Origin: Paracoccaceae bacterium
GTDB taxonomy: Bacteria; Pseudomonadota; Alphaproteobacteria; Rhodobacterales; Rhodobacteraceae
Direction of reading: 5' to 3'
Assembly (NCBI GenBank): GCA_016937725.1
Contig: JAFGVZ010000017.1
Span: forward strand, 1 to 22,467
Length of the DNA: 22,467 bases
Shown here: positions 22,376-22,467 of the stretch, piece by piece
How positions within the stretch are numbered: the stretch's first letter is position 1
How the letters are laid out: every line of letters begins with the position of its first letter
Notes under the pieces: generated by a model
The model's input: only the letters and a program-made list of their open reading frames with translations
The model's database searches: none
Told to the model about the DNA's origin: nothing
Translations under genes and position numbers: made by a program

Positions 22376-22467
22376 TTACGCCGCCAGCGCCGCGTCCACG
22401 GCCTCGGACAGCCGCCCCACGATCTGATCGACATCTTCGGGCGTGACAATAAACGGCGGCGCGAGCA
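22376..22467 (-). CDS. Probable class III aminotransferase, C-terminal end only (window edge)
   Basis: The last 30 codons of a minus-strand gene read LAPPFIVTPEDVDQIVGRLS, then EAVDAALAA and TAA. The APP-(L/F)-I-(V/I)-T-x-E-x2-(I/V)-D pattern followed by a short amphipathic helix is the usual C-terminus of class III, PLP-dependent aminotransferases (aspartate aminotransferase family, omega-transaminases). Substrate cannot be inferred from this fragment. It converges on the hemerythrin-like gene, with about 190 bases between them in which I see no gene and only weak inverted repeats. Confidence 0.75.
   Translation of the reverse strand, partial: LAPPFIVTPEDVDQIVGRLSEAVDAALAA

Noticed and set aside
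1..22467. Mobile elements, phage genes, CRISPR arrays, tRNA or rRNA genes
   Set aside because: None seen on reading: no transposase or integrase motifs, no regularly spaced repeats and no recognisable structural RNA.

Overview
This 22.5 kb window is ordinary chromosomal DNA from a GC-rich alphaproteobacterium, most likely of the Rhodobacteraceae (Rhodobacter/Roseobacter group). The grounds are protein style, a complete ccmABCDG run placed behind glmU-glmS, an AcnA-type aconitase, a UspF-like tandem pair and a small conserved protein beside efp that I associate with this family. Genus cannot be resolved by reading. I found no rRNA, tRNA, CRISPR array, insertion sequence or prophage. Both ends cut through genes: prs on the left and a probable class III aminotransferase on the right.

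Layout, left to right. (1) 1-3810: prs (-, partial), a HCCA isomerase/DsbA-fold protein (+), a shared bidirectional terminator, a small conserved protein (-), efp (+) and a secreted META-domain protein (+). (2) 3813-7298: a minus-strand block with a DUF1223 thioredoxin-fold protein, then the [2Fe-2S] subunit and the Tat-targeted molybdenum subunit of an isoquinoline 1-oxidoreductase/aldehyde oxidase-type enzyme. (3) 7531-12412: acnA with a clear terminator, a small membrane-anchored orphan, and a KefB-type cation:proton antiporter (+). (4) 12409-18368: a minus-strand block reading glmU-glmS-ccmA-ccmB-ccmC-ccmD-ccmG, which joins UDP-GlcNAc precursor synthesis to cytochrome c maturation (System I). 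Several ccm genes overlap at their ends; ccmD is only 51 codons. (5) 18581-22185: a plus-strand cluster of two UspF-like universal stress proteins, a RACo-like corrinoid-activating ASKHA protein and a hemerythrin-like protein.

The most interesting part is region 5. A near-consensus FNR/FnrL-type site (TTGAC-N4-ATCAA) lies 86 bases before the first usp gene. The two intercistronic gaps carry perfect inverted repeats next to ribosome binding sites. In front of the RACo-like gene, a single left arm can pair either with a perfect upstream partner or with a near-copy that contains the Shine-Dalgarno sequence, so a translational switch is possible. Together with the hemerythrin-like protein and an activator of oxidised corrinoid, this suggests an oxygen- or redox-responsive operon. 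That is inference. No corrinoid protein or methyltransferase lies inside the window.
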